A stretch of DNA of 64,000 nt, taken from Bryum argenteum (taxonomy: Eukaryota; Streptophyta; Bryopsida; Bryales; Bryaceae). Both the position numbers and the translations under genes were made by a program. Of the stretch, positions 12,169 to 23,578 are shown piece after piece. Position 1 is the stretch's first letter. Every line of letters begins with the position of its first letter. The notes beneath the pieces were generated by a model. It ran no database searches, was not told the DNA's origin, and saw nothing but the letters and a program-made list of their open reading frames with translations. The DNA is taken from assembly GCA_037043015.1 (NCBI GenBank), contig CM073325.1:1304501-1368500 (forward strand), read 5' to 3'.

Positions 12169-12440
12169 ACGATCTTATCGTTATGGTTATTATTGTTGAT
12201 GACGAGTTAGTTTAGCTCGGTTGTACTACGCCAACTTCTCATGGGATGGAATGGTCAATGATGACCGCGGTGGTAAGAAAGGTACTAGGGCGGAAGGGGA
12301 ATAGGGGGTTGAATGAAGACAAATCCCATGTCAGGATTTCAATGATGTGGCCATGGTAGTAGATCATCAGCTTTGATGCCCCTTTCAAACTTTCAATTGG
12401 CCCCCTTCAAATGTGCAAAATGGTTCTCAATACATTGATT

Positions 12441-12441
<1 letters not shown>

Positions 12442-12479
<38 letters not shown>
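12442..12479. repeat. Poly-T tract (38 bases)
   Basis: Uninterrupted run of T in gene-free DNA. Confidence 0.9.
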
Positions 12480-12485
<6 letters not shown>

Positions 12486-12703
12486 AAAAACTAAAGTGCA
12501 AATACTTTGATTGTTTAAGAATTTAAAAAAAAGAAAAAAGAAAGGGGCAAATACTGTAGAGTACTTGTTAATGGGTCAAGAAAAATTAATGGGTTTTATT
12601 TATTACGGATGGTTTCTTTAAAAATCTGTCAGAAATCGGAATCTGGATACTAAAAAAACAAAGTTTTTTGAAATTGATACTGTTTAGAGGTTTTATTGCC
12701 TCG

Positions 12704-12971
12704 TTAACCCCTAAAGGTCCAAGAAAGCGGAAATCGCTATTTGGAATTTCCGCAGGGAGAAAATTCAACCAACTTTGACCATTATAATCTCAAAATTGGA
12801 GAAAAATTAACGGTTCAAATTTGACATTCGAGAAAAGGGTCAAGTTAACTCTAGGATCCTACGGTTGGATCTTTTAATCAATGCTTAGATTGAGTTTCTT
12901 TGCACCTGAAGTAGAAGAAGGTTCTTTTTGATAATTTTAAACAATTTTGTATCAAGGACCTTAGGGGTTAA
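12704..12971. mobile_element. Intact small TTAA-type MITE (268 bp)
   Basis: Left end TTAACCCCTAAAGGTCC, right end GGACCTTAGGGGTTAA: near-perfect inverted repeats with TTAA at both borders. The bases outside (tcg / tag) do not match, so TTAA itself is the likely target duplication. No coding capacity. Its closest relative is at 9597-9856. Confidence 0.75.
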
Positions 12972-14966
12972 TAGAGTTGTTGATATTTCGATGAGGTGTG
13001 TATGGTCACTTCCAAGAAGTTTTACAATGGACATATTTTTCAAATTGTCATTATTCATGATCAAAAATTTTAAATGAATATATGTCATGGTGCATAGTCT
13101 TGGGAAATGCAAGTATTTTGAATATTTGGTAATTTCAATTTTGGAATAAATTATAACATTCATAGTATGAGGCATGGGTGACATGAGAACAAGAAGCATA
13201 AAGTACGGATATGATTTTTTTATACTCTTTGAAACATATCAACAAGATATGTTTTCTTTTTATTTCACGGATGAGAATATAAACATTAATTGTTTCAATG
13301 TTCAAATGGGTGGACATTGAAAAAAAATAAAAATTAATCAGATTTATCTCCTCAAAGCACAAGGTTGTCAAAATACACTAAAAATTAAGTGGTTTTGGAC
13401 TTTAGGGGTTATATTGCGAGTGGCTATTGTTCAAATGTGATGCTTATGTTCTCTAGGAGGACGTACATGCATATTGGTGTGGTTGCATGTCATATGGATG
13501 GAACACCTTAATGATATTAAGTGAAAATGTTGATGTTGGTCCTTTTATCCTTTTGATAAAATATTCATGAATTGCAAATACACGGGTTTTGTAAGTATAC
13601 TAAATTTCGCGTACTATAAGAGCTTCTCAATTTATTCAATGAGTGATGAGTACAGAATGGGCACTTTTTTTTATGCTTACATGAACAACCACAAAGAAAA
13701 TAAAATCTATTCAATGCATTGTTATGATCAACTCAACAAAATCATGCCTGATTTCTAAAGGGTACTTCTCGAATCTAGTAAAAGCCCCTCACACTATCAC
13801 GAAAGTACGCCTTTTTCATAAATAGACAACAAACAATACTTATTGTGCATCTCACACCAAATTCACATTTACCTCAGAATCTGATTAATTTTTGAACATG
13901 ATTGATTAGTTTGAGATACTTTCTCTCAATGATCTTCAGTCCAAGCCATCCCATAATCAAATGAAATGCATAAGGCTTCTTCATTGCAATTTATTGTTGA
14001 AGCCAAGGCTTCTAAGAACCTTTTTAAACTTATATCCAAAGACCTTAACAAGTGGTTACATCATAATTTACATTAATGTTTGAATAGAACTTCAAAGCCT
14101 ATACCTCCCAAAGACAAAATTTTCACATGCTATGCACACCTAGAAACCTCTCTACAAAAGCAATAGATTTTAGTGAGCAAATTATTCCTACTGTAATGAA
14201 AACTATTTAACACCAAAAACTTTCTAGACACGTGTATATTCTTCTTATCCTCAATTCTATCTACTTGTACGGAGATCCTTCCTACCTACCAACCTACAAA
14301 CATACCAACCTACCTACCTACTTTTATGTTTTTTACTCTTTGAGAAAATGGTAGATACGAGATACTTTTCTAAATAGCTTCTCCGTCAAGACCTTACTAG
14401 TCATACGTACAAAGTTTTGGAAAACATGGTGCTTATCATGCTCTTTTTTTTCATAGTGCATTTTCACCCAAATGGGTGCACTTTTTTTTGAACCACCCTC
14501 AGCAATAAACTGTTTGACCGTCCTCAGCATAAGTAAAGAAACAAAAGATGGTAAGATCGACGCACCTAAAACCGACCACTTAAGAGAATTCCTACCAAAA
14601 GGGGAGCTATATCATTGGAGAGTGATTTTTCCTTTACAGAGAAATACATATCACTAGGAATGCATCCTTAATTTTTATATTTTCTCCAATATATAAATTA
14701 CTATGAATTTTGAAGGCCAAAATTTTACTCATACACTAAACCGATATGTAGGTTCACCTAACCCCGATAATGAAGAAGCTTACATTTTTAATACTTTTTC
14801 AAAGTTTTTTAGAATCAATCAATGTAACATATCAATTGAGAGAAATACAACCATGAACCTAAGAAGCATAGCTACTCAGCAAGGAGATTTTCTGTGAGCG
14901 GATTTGGAATACGCTATTGGTTAGTTAAGGGTATGTGGTCGGATATGGGTGTCTTGACCTTATTGC

Positions 14967-17900
14967 CTACAACTTGGAAACCAAATCCTGTTCTTTTTGT
15001 GGCTCAGTGAACACTCGTATAGCGCCTTCTTGAGCAAGCGAGGCCACAAGCTGCCAAAACCAACACACAAAATCAGAAATCATAACCGGTTGCTGTCGTT
15101 GTCAATGCTTACGTGGCTTCATCCCATTGCGCAACCCGTCCCATCACCATCACAAATTACAACTCACAACCTTCTCCTATCAACTTGTTTCCTACACCCT
15201 TGGATCATGAAGATCAAGGGTTGCGATTAAAGAGCGCACAACCGGTTATGAACGATAACTGACTCGACCGATTATCTAATCCATAATCTTACTCATCGAC
15301 AAACAACATATGCAAATCACGAACTGATCCCAATTTCTATTTTCCATAGAATATCTTCCACTTTAGGTTGAAATGGCACCTTCAAGCTTGATTCTATTCA
15401 ATATATGTTAAAAAGACTCGAGTATCTTCAAGGCACTAGTAACTAGGCTAAAAACTAGCGTAGTTATAGTGTCCACCCTCAAGAGGGGGAAGTAGTATTG
15501 TCCTAATTTCCCCTTGTCCGGTGGCCATCGGGATATTAGCATTACGAACGGACACTTCATTCACGCTGGCCCCTTAGAAAGGGACCGGAGTTTCTATCTA
15601 TCTATCTATGTTAAAAAGACATGCAGCATTTACCATTCATTGCTTTTTGTAAAAGAGAGCTTTTAGGACATGCAAAGACCACCACATTCATCATTTAGCA
15701 CTCGAATACTAGAGTAACTTTATTCAATGAGAACAAACGTTATCATGGAAGATTGTGCTCACCTCCCCGGATTGTGTGTACACTCGACCATGGCAGAGAG
15801 CACGGGTATCACAAGCCCTGGGGCTCTCCATCTGAACAACCACAAACACTTTGTAAGGTAACCTGCTCAATAATGGCATAAAAATTCAGCCTATTAAGTT
15901 CCAATGTGTAGTGTGATTAGTGTTTATGGGCAGAGTAAATAGAAGATTGGACCTACTAATATGAATCAGCGTTGTCTAATCAAACAACAAAATTCCTGTT
16001 CATTTGTTTGACACAATTGAGATGAGATGTATCAAATGTACATCTCATGTAAGTTGTGTCTGACAAAAGAAGAGAAATGTTGTTTGATAAGAAATGCTGA
16101 GTTGAGTAAGGTAACTTGCTCCGAATAATCGAAGCAAGACCAAATACTCTGCAGTGGGCCAATCTTCTCGTGAGGAAGATTCTAACCTTCAAGTTCACAC
16201 TCAAATGTACACTACAACAACTTGATCGGTCTATGACATCACCTTCCAAGATTCATAACTAAATGAAGAAAAAGGTGATTCTGCTCTCCAATGAACATTC
16301 TTTTGACCACTCCATGAGGAACTTGTTGAAATTAAAATGTACTCGATTCCTTAACATGTTACCTTAAAATGGCATGGTCTAGAATGTTCACATTACGAAT
16401 GAGCCTATCCTATGCGGTCCACCCTTTCGGGACCACTTTCGGTATTATGCCATTACCGGGCAGGCTAAAAAATTTTCCAAAAGAAGCCATAAAACAATGA
16501 TGGGAAGTGGAAAATGTACCACAACGAGAAGATACTCATCTGCCCGGAATGGTCGGTGAAACCAAGTCCTGCACAACACTCTCCCACCTGTCAGCGAAGA
16601 TGCTGCTTGCTGACAAACCCCAAGGAAGCACCTCATCATTACAATTGAATGCCCACCATAAGTATAGTAAGGTGGCCAATAATAGCGCAATTTTCAACAC
16701 AAGAAATTAAGCAATTTTCGTGCCATGGAGAAAATCAATAGAAATCTAGAGCAAGAATCATCATTTTTGGACTCTTTTCTACAGTGAGTTATGAATTTGT
16801 TGAAGCTGAATATATTGGTGTTCCCAAAATGCGTGTTCCTAAAGTGATACATGATACAATGCAGGGGGAAAATTAATAGAAAGCTAGAGCAAGTAGAATC
16901 ATCATTTTTGGACTCTTTTCTACAATGAGTTATGAATTTGTTGAAGCTGAAAATATTGGTGTTCCTAAAATGAGTGTTCCTAAAGTACTACCCTACGAGT
17001 ACATGATACAGTGCAGGGGGAAAATTAATAGAAAGCTAGAGCAAGTAGATTCATCATTTTTGGACTCTTTTTCTACAATGAGTTATGAAGTTGAAAATAT
17101 AGGTGTTTCTAAAAATGGTGCCTTAAAGTGATACCCTATGAGTACATGATACAGCACTTGTTGCATTGGAGAAGCTATGAGTGAAGATTACTAGAGCTTT
17201 TGTTGTGGGACCTGCTCCATTTTAGACCACTCTACTGAAAAGGGCAGGGCACATGCAATGCACCCCCTCCCCTCCCTCTACATGGGCCTGTATTATCTAC
17301 AGTTGGTGGTGTGATTTGGTGGCCAGAATTTGAAACTTGGATGCGGATGCTACACGCTAAAGAGGGAAAAAAAGGAGAGGAGAAGGAGGCTTACGAGTGG
17401 TCGAGGCTGAGGCCAACGATGGGATATCTGTTCACCAGTTTGTTGTGGGGTCCCAGTGCAGTCTCCAGAAATGACCAATCAAATGCGTACGATGCTGCAC
17501 ACCTATGCACATCCACCATCATTCATTTACTACCCTCCTCTCCTTTTTATGATCCCTTTCTCAAGAGAGATTTTCTAACACCTACAAAACCAGAGAGATA
17601 TTGTAGCACCTGCAAAACCTGAGCTAAATAATCTAGTTCATTGAGATACTAGAGCTAATCTCATTACAAAGCCTGAGCTAACTTGGGTCAGATCGTGGAG
17701 GTATATCATCATGTATTACCCTCCTCTTACACCCCATTTCAAGTGATCACAATCTAGAGTATACATGACCCTGAAGGAATGTGGAGTAAAACAGGGCTAA
17801 ACTTGAATCAATCAGAATCTTAAGTACATCTGTTTCTTACACTTTTGAACCAAGTAATCAGAATCGAAACATCAATGTAATCAGGAATAAACTTGAAGTG

Positions 17901-20900
17901 ATCAGAATCTAAAGCAACATTGACTTAAACTAATCAGGATTTAATCCGGTACAAGTGTGCAGATTCTGGTTATTTGAGGTGAAGAATATCAAGTGCGAAA
18001 TGAGTTGCTTTAAGGTAAGGAGATGAATCTTGACCACTTGAAGAATATAAAGTGCGAGAAAAAGTTGTCGGAAGGGGATGAGGTCACGACCACTTGTTTC
18101 TTCTCGACCACTTGCTTATTCTCATGACGAGAGAAGTGGAAGATGTTCCCCAGATTGACTATCTTAGAGATGAGATAATGAAAATTGAATTCGAAGTAAA
18201 ACAAAGAAGGATATGCAATTATTTGTGACTATGTTATGAAAGAAATGCAAAAGCGGTTCCTCGGTTTCATGAAGTAAAAAAGCTCTCGATACATGAATTT
18301 AGACATGAACTTAAAGGTCAAATCTGATGCAAGCTTTTAGCCGAGAGGAGAGATCTACAGAAATTGTGATAACTAGAAATAGAAAACATGAACATCAGTC
18401 AAGTATCGATTTTGGACACTTTGACCTAAAGTGGTCGAACAAAAAGGCGATACATACAAAGACATGATGAAGAAGACATGATATCGAGCAATTTAAAGTG
18501 GTTCCATGTACATACCCATAGTTTATTAAAGTCAACAAAAGGGTTGCAAGAAGTGGTACCTATGGAGAGCAGGGTCATCACTGAGCTTGCCTTTCGTTCG
18601 CATCCAGACTCGTTGCCTGTACAGTAGCAGCAGATAATTCAAAAAAAGGTGTGAACAATACATTTTGCACAATTGTTTTTTGAAAATATTTTAACGGTAA
18701 CTAACTGGCATGCACAATGGTTTCTTGGAAACTTCAAAAGAACAAAAAAACAACATTCAGCGAACATACCGTGGGTCTTGAGGTTCCAGATTCATTGGAC
18801 TCCTTCGGTCCACATACTTGAGGTCTAATGTTTGCCCCATTTTCAAACTCGATGAAGAGGCCTGCTGATTATGTCTACACAACACAACAAAAATAGTGGT
18901 AAATTAACCCCAAAAAAAACCAACAATTCAATAAACAATTGGATGCTACATTTAACTACTTTTGGACTTCGAATTAACACATCAAGGTTACTCAAAGGCT
19001 GTGAACAAGAGGAGACTTCATCAGGGAATTCCCAAGAATGTATAAGTACTCGGTTTTCTTCATGTTGGTCTTCAATCAACGTAGTGACCATCGCGCAAAA
19101 CTGAAAAAAATCCAGATTTAGATGTAGTTTGAATGTGGCATTTGAGATTTGCACTCACTTGGAAAGGCGTTTATCATCACAAAGAGGCCCCAGCAAATCC
19201 TCGTAAGTTGGGAGCTGCAAAATCACAGAATGCAGATATAGTGTTATCTTCAACACTGACGAATGAATGTACACGAATAAAAGGAATAAAAGAATCTTTG
19301 ACACACAAAAAAGTAATGAAGAATAACGAACTTGGGAACAGGTATGTTCGTACTTCATGGGGACCAGTCGTTGGTGGCATTGGATACTGATACTCAAGTC
19401 CCTCTTCAGCTCTCTGCACAAAAAAACTTGGATAAATTACTAGGGATCGAAAGAAACGACAAAATCTGCCAAAAGAGGATTGACCATGAGCTTCTAATCG
19501 ATACTGCTTTCACATTTTGGGTCCCTAAAATAAGCTTCTTGAAGGAGGGTTTTCAGTTTCCTTTTATGATTGACAGAATCGTCCTCTTTTTGGTCACAAA
19601 AATTATACTAAGAAGTGAATGTCGGTACTTAAGAGTAAAAATGTTCTTGTATACCATAAATTCTTTATAGCATGGAGTTTAAACACTTTACAAAAGTGTG
19701 ATATCGAAGAATCGAGTTCTTTCTGAGCTTGCATAATTTTTTTGAGGGGAACGTCAAAACCTAATCCAGCAAGATTTCGTTTGTCTGAGATTACCTGAAA
19801 CGATGCATACATGGTGAAGCATATTTTTCCCTTCTGTACAGCTTGCACATGTCGTGTTGCGAATGTATGACCATTTCGAATCCTGTCTACCTTGAAATCT
19901 ATAGGTACTGCACAGAACCATCACCAAAATTCAAACTCTCGAACTAGATGATTCAATGCTCCCTCCGTCTACACACTCGTCTCAGAAAGAATCCAAGATT
20001 TGAGTAATCCAGACTATTAAAGAGAATCCATATGAATAAGTAATCTAGACCATTGAAGAAAAATCCAACCAGAGACGGAGGTAGTATTTTGCAACTCATA
20101 TTCGACAATTGCCATTGAGGACTTCGAAGTAAACAGCTTAGTGAACGCCCTGTGAGGAGAGAACGTACTGGTAGGGTTGCCAGAGCGTAGGAAATACGAG
20201 TGAAGGCTGTGAATGGCCAGTGATGGATCCACCGTTTTGGATGCAGCTCCGAGTGCCTGCACCCAAATGCTTGCTATCGAGTCAATTGGAGTCCCTTAAG
20301 CACAGTTAAGGCAACAATTTCAGCTGCACAACAGCACTTACCAGGCCCACCATGTGGCCTCCATACATGTTCGTCCAGAATGTGGGCGCCTCCGGCATGC
20401 TATACGACTGAAACAGGTCATCCTGACACCCCATAGCCAAAGTGTGAATCAAATACTCCAATCAAGAAAAATTATCACGGCTGCGTCTAATAGCAACTCA
20501 TACACTTTTGGTGTTGAATCTGGGTTCCACAAACTCCCACTTCAAAGTGGAATATGTAGTAATCAAGATCTGATCCAAATTTACTCCATCAGAATGGCAA
20601 TATTCCAACTGCCGCACCAAAATCTGTGTCACTCTCTGAAATCATCACCGTTTCATAACGGCAGTCCCGAAACATTCTATTGTATTGTAGACTCACCCAC
20701 TTTTGGTTCAAAATGGCCAATTTCACATGTATTCGATCACTGCTTAGCGCTGTTCTTTTGTTGCGGAATATTGCCATATAAGGAATTCTGGTGAAGTGCT
20801 AGAGCATGGCAAGAAGCTTACCTTGATGACTTTGAGCTGCAACAGACGTTCAACGAGAGCCAAGTCTCCAGGTTCATGACGCCAGCTCGAAGCCGGAGAC

Positions 20901-21696
20901 AGCAATTGAGCGTGCTCACGAGGGATCACAACACAAGTCACCTGGCCATGAATGAGCAAAAACAAAAAAATAGGTCAACAACGAGAAAAAGAAATAGTGC
21001 ATAAAACCACTGTAACAAAAGCAAGCAGAATGTACCTCCGAGCGGACAACAACGTCGTGATCGCTTACTCCAAACCCTGCTGCCAAAACAAAAACCCTCC
21101 ACTATCAAAATTAGGTCAAACTTTTGCATTGGGCAGGGAAGGGAACAAAGCCATACCTTGTCCAAAATGATCACCCTTGCTCAAAATGCGTCCTTCTCCC
21201 CTAATTTCAGCCTGCAAGCAATGGGGCAACAAATTTAAGCGAAGACTCAAAGTACATACAAACCGACAGTACTCACAGTACTCACGTACCTTGCCCTTCC
21301 AGATTATGTACAATCCTCCACTTTTAGCTACCGACTCATCTGTACCTGCAATAAAAAAGAAGCAGATCCTCAGTGTAAAGTTAAGTTTGAGTTCCGCGTA
21401 AAATTCAGACGCTTCAGATAGATAGATAGATACGTACCGAAGTGGTGAAGACGAGCCACTTGCACTACCTGGTAAAATGAAGATGCCGGCAACCGCTGCA
21501 AGCATGGAACCGACCCCAGCAGATCCAACACTGCATCAGAAACTCACAACATCAAAATGCCATCCCTGAAGATATCATCAGGACTTGCCAAATACCTAAA
21601 AGGGAAGCTCCAAGCCTCAAAAACGCCATGTATCATCAAACTTTCGAAGTCCAGAGATACAATACCTAGAGGAAGGTCCTTCGGGGAGATCGACAT
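14967..21696 (-). CDS. Peroxisomal acyl-CoA thioesterase with cyclic-nucleotide-binding domain
   Basis: Predicted to hydrolyse acyl-CoA to fatty acid and CoA in peroxisomes. Seventeen exons, from the start: 21666-21696, 21438-21530, 21290-21345, 21157-21211, 21036-21076, 20822-20941, 20342-20422, 20169-20256, 19795-19907, 19354-19413, 19159-19214, 18770-18874, 18560-18616, 17395-17502, 16520-16568, 15763-15831, 14967-15050. They sum to 1266 nt in one open frame (421 aa), close to plant homologues (about 427 aa). Residues 1-120 form the cyclic-nucleotide-binding domain (GLYIIWKGKAEI, LSKGDHFGQG). Two TesB-type hot-dog domains follow (YGGHMVGLALGAASKTVD; SLDHSTWFHRPFRAD; LVASLAQEG). The SLDH Asp and AQEG Gln fit the TesB catalytic positions. 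The protein ends SKL, a canonical peroxisomal import signal. Introns carry a Stowaway-like MITE, a tandem repeat and a GATA-ended repeat. The start MSISPKDLPL is the only ATG fitting exon 2; exon 1 is the least certain. Confidence 0.93.
15419..15610 (-). mobile_element. GATA-ended interspersed repeat in thioesterase intron 16
   Basis: Near-identical, reverse-oriented copy of the first part of the 22165-22480 element: 'ccttgtccggtggccatcgg', 'cattacgaacggacactt', 'gggaccggagtttc', then (TATC)n. It lies between the last two exons, so it must be spliced out. Confidence 0.7.
16735..17150 (+). repeat. Three tandem ~145-bp repeats in thioesterase intron 14
   Basis: Repeated blocks 'atcatttttggactctttt', 'gagttatgaattt', 'ggtgttcc.aaaatg' and 'gagcaagta' recur three times, with spacing 141 and then 152 bp. 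On the plus strand the second and third units stay open over 16925-17131 and encode a repeated SSFLDSF..MSYE peptide; the first unit is broken. The third copy has small deletions. Confidence 0.75.
17750..17935. repeat. Short imperfect repeats in thioesterase intron 13
   Basis: The motif 'gtgatcagaatct' (variants 'gtgatcacaatct', 'gtaatcagaatcg', 'caatcagaatct') occurs five times over about 180 bp, with 'aaacttgaa' between copies. No coding sense. Confidence 0.55.
19959..20084. mobile_element. Stowaway-like MITE in thioesterase intron 8
   Basis: The 126-bp element starts CTCCCTCCGTCT and ends AGACGGAGGTAG: 11 of 12 bases match in inverted orientation, and this is the Stowaway terminal sequence known from seed plants. 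TA follows on the right (20085-20086); on the left the expected TA has become TG. It lies between exons 20169-20256 and 19795-19907. Confidence 0.7.
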
Positions 21697-22164
21697 CTTG
21701 GGAGTGGGGGTTTTGGTCAAGAGGGATTGGAGTGGGGTTGCTGTTGCTCAGATTCTAGCAGTTGAGCTACCATAGTAACAGATCAACAACAGCGTCGATC
21801 GGGTAGGTTGGTTGGTTCAATGGGGCTGGCTGGCTGGGTCAATGGAATTGTTGGTATTGGTGCTGGCCCAGGTTCAATGGAGGCGGCCAAGTTGCAAGCA
21901 GGTATTGCGCCGCTCAAGCTTGCTTGCTTGATGGCTTGATGCGATGGCGGAAAGGAATAAAGAAAGAAATCTGGGCAAATCAGCTACAGTCAGCCATGCG
22001 TGCTTGTTGCGATTGATGAAGCCGTGCCATGTTCACTTTCGTGGCTTCGATCTCCGTCCGACGGCGGTGCATGAAGCCCCCACTTTGCTTTTCACATGGA
22101 TGAACTTACCCCATGAGTAGATTACTCAAATGGTTTAGTACATGGTGGTTTTCTCCTTTACTGT

Positions 22165-22480
22165 AGAAGATAGATATATAGAAACTCCGGTCCCTTTCTA
22201 AGGGGCCGGCGTGAATGAAGTGTCCGTTCGTAATGCTAATATCCCGATGGCCACCGGACAAGGGGAAATTGGAACAATACTACTTCATCCTCTCGAGGGT
22301 GGACACTATAACTACGCTAGTTTCTAGCCTAGTTACAAGTGCCTTGAAGATACTTGACATAGTATCCCCCCAAAGGGCTTTGAGGTACCCACACAACAAG
22401 GTCCAAAGACCCCCCAAAATAGTTGGGTGGACTATAGTGGTCAGCACCACACCAGCATGGGGAATAGAACCGACGACCTC
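22165..22480 (+). mobile_element. GATA-ended interspersed repeat, longest copy
   Basis: About 315 bp: it starts at 'gatagatatatag', continues 'aaactccggtccctttctaa', 'ccggcgtgaatgaagtgtcc', 'ggccaccggacaagggg', 'ggtggacactataactacgc', 'aaagggctttgaggtaccc', and ends near 'gaacccgacgacc'-like sequence (written here as 'gaaccgacgacctcctc'). On the minus strand GGTTCTATTCC (about 22460-22470) matches 10 of 11 positions of a pol III B box, but I see no A box. No open frame of note. Class unresolved. Confidence 0.65.
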
Positions 22481-22489
22481 CTCTTACTG

Positions 22490-22990
22490 TAGAATATGTA
22501 TATAGATAGATAGAAACTCCGGTCCCTTTCTAAGGAGCCGGCGTGAATGAAGTGTCTGTTCGTAATGCTACCGTAATAACCCACTACCCAATGGACAAAA
22601 GGAAATTGGAACAAAACCACTTTCCCTTTTCAGAGGTGGACACTATAATTACGCTAGTTACTACACTAAATTTGATAATCACTGTTAGATTATTATAAGA
22701 ATTGAAAATGCTATAAGTTTTTACTTTTGTTCAAAGAAAATTACCAAGAGCATTGATTCTGATACTATATGAGGACCCCCATTTTGGCCAAAATAGTGGG
22801 TAAAATTATTGAACAACAATAAAAACTTATGACATGTTTATGTAAATTAGTGTATTTATCACTAATTATCAAATTTAGTGTAGTGCTTTGAAGATACTTG
22901 ACATAGTACCCCCCCTCCCCAAAGGGCTTTGAGGTACCCATACAACAACGTCCAAGGACCCCACCATAGTTGTGTGGACCATGGTGGTGA
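22490..22990 (+). mobile_element. GATA-ended repeat split by a TA-flanked MITE
   Basis: A second, directly adjacent copy. The left part (22500-22660) runs from GATA repeats to 'cactataattacgctagtta'. It then breaks at the 221-bp MITE and resumes at 'gctttgaagatacttgacata' through 'gaccatggtggtg' (to about 22990). Compared with the longest copy, about 25 bases are lost at the insertion point. Confidence 0.7.
22662..22882. mobile_element. TA-flanked MITE (CACTAAATTTG termini), copy 2
   Basis: Same element as 9271-9491, in reverse orientation: CACTAAATTTGATAAT at the left and ATTATCAAATTTAGTG at the right, with TA at both borders. The internal 'ttaccaagagcattgattctgatac' blocks match once reversed. 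Confidence 0.75.
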
Positions 22991-23578
22991 GAATATGTAT
23001 TTAAGTTTAGTGATTAGTCAGTATCTTATGATTTTCAAAAGTTCTAGAACACTTAGATAATTCAATCAAGGCATCTAATTTGTACTGTTTTTGGCCCATA
23101 TGAAAATGAATTTTATTGTTAAAGACAATTATATTTTTTCCTAATTCAATGGACTTTACTTTCATATGCATCTGTAAACCAATTAATATATTATCTAGCA
23201 AAGGACGATTGATGGGCCATAATTGTTGAATTTTATAAAGCACAATTGGCAAAAGATAACCATCAAATTAAAAGGCATCATGGTTGACGTAACATTATAA
23301 GAATTTTTTTTAAAATTTCTATCGAAAATTTCGTCCTTCAGATGCATTTTAAAAAAATAGTTATACTTAAAAAGGGATAATGAAGAGTTGCATCATAGTT
23401 TTGAGTTGCTCATAGGAATCTTTGGGACCTTGAGGCCCATCAAGTGTTCTAATTTACAATCAAAAGATTAACAAGGTATAAGTTGTATTGTTCTCTATTA
23501 CACAACTCATTGAACTCACACATATGTGAGCACGCATTATACCAAACAAGTAACTAAGTGCGATTTATTCATTGTTTC

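Larger units (their letters stand above)
11467..14966. other. Gene-free stretch with MITE and simple repeats
   Basis: No supported gene. Contents: weak retrotransposon-like open frame (11863-12168, minus), a 38-base poly-T (12442-12479), an intact small TTAA-type MITE (12704-12971), an isolated GGACTTTAGGGGTTA end near 13396-13410, and a CCTA-rich simple repeat at about 14280-14325. The last ~300 bases should hold the thioesterase 3' untranslated region. Confidence 0.5.

Noticed and set aside
18843..19154. Minus-strand frame 18843-19154 as a thioesterase exon
   Set aside because: It does not fit the phase of the exon at 19159-19214. The acceptor at 18874 (tag|ACATAAT) continues the family sequence in frame, so this stretch is intron.
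22440..22480. tRNA gene or tRNA-derived SINE head
   Set aside because: A B-box-like GGTTCTATTCC is present, but no A box, cloverleaf or acceptor stem was found.
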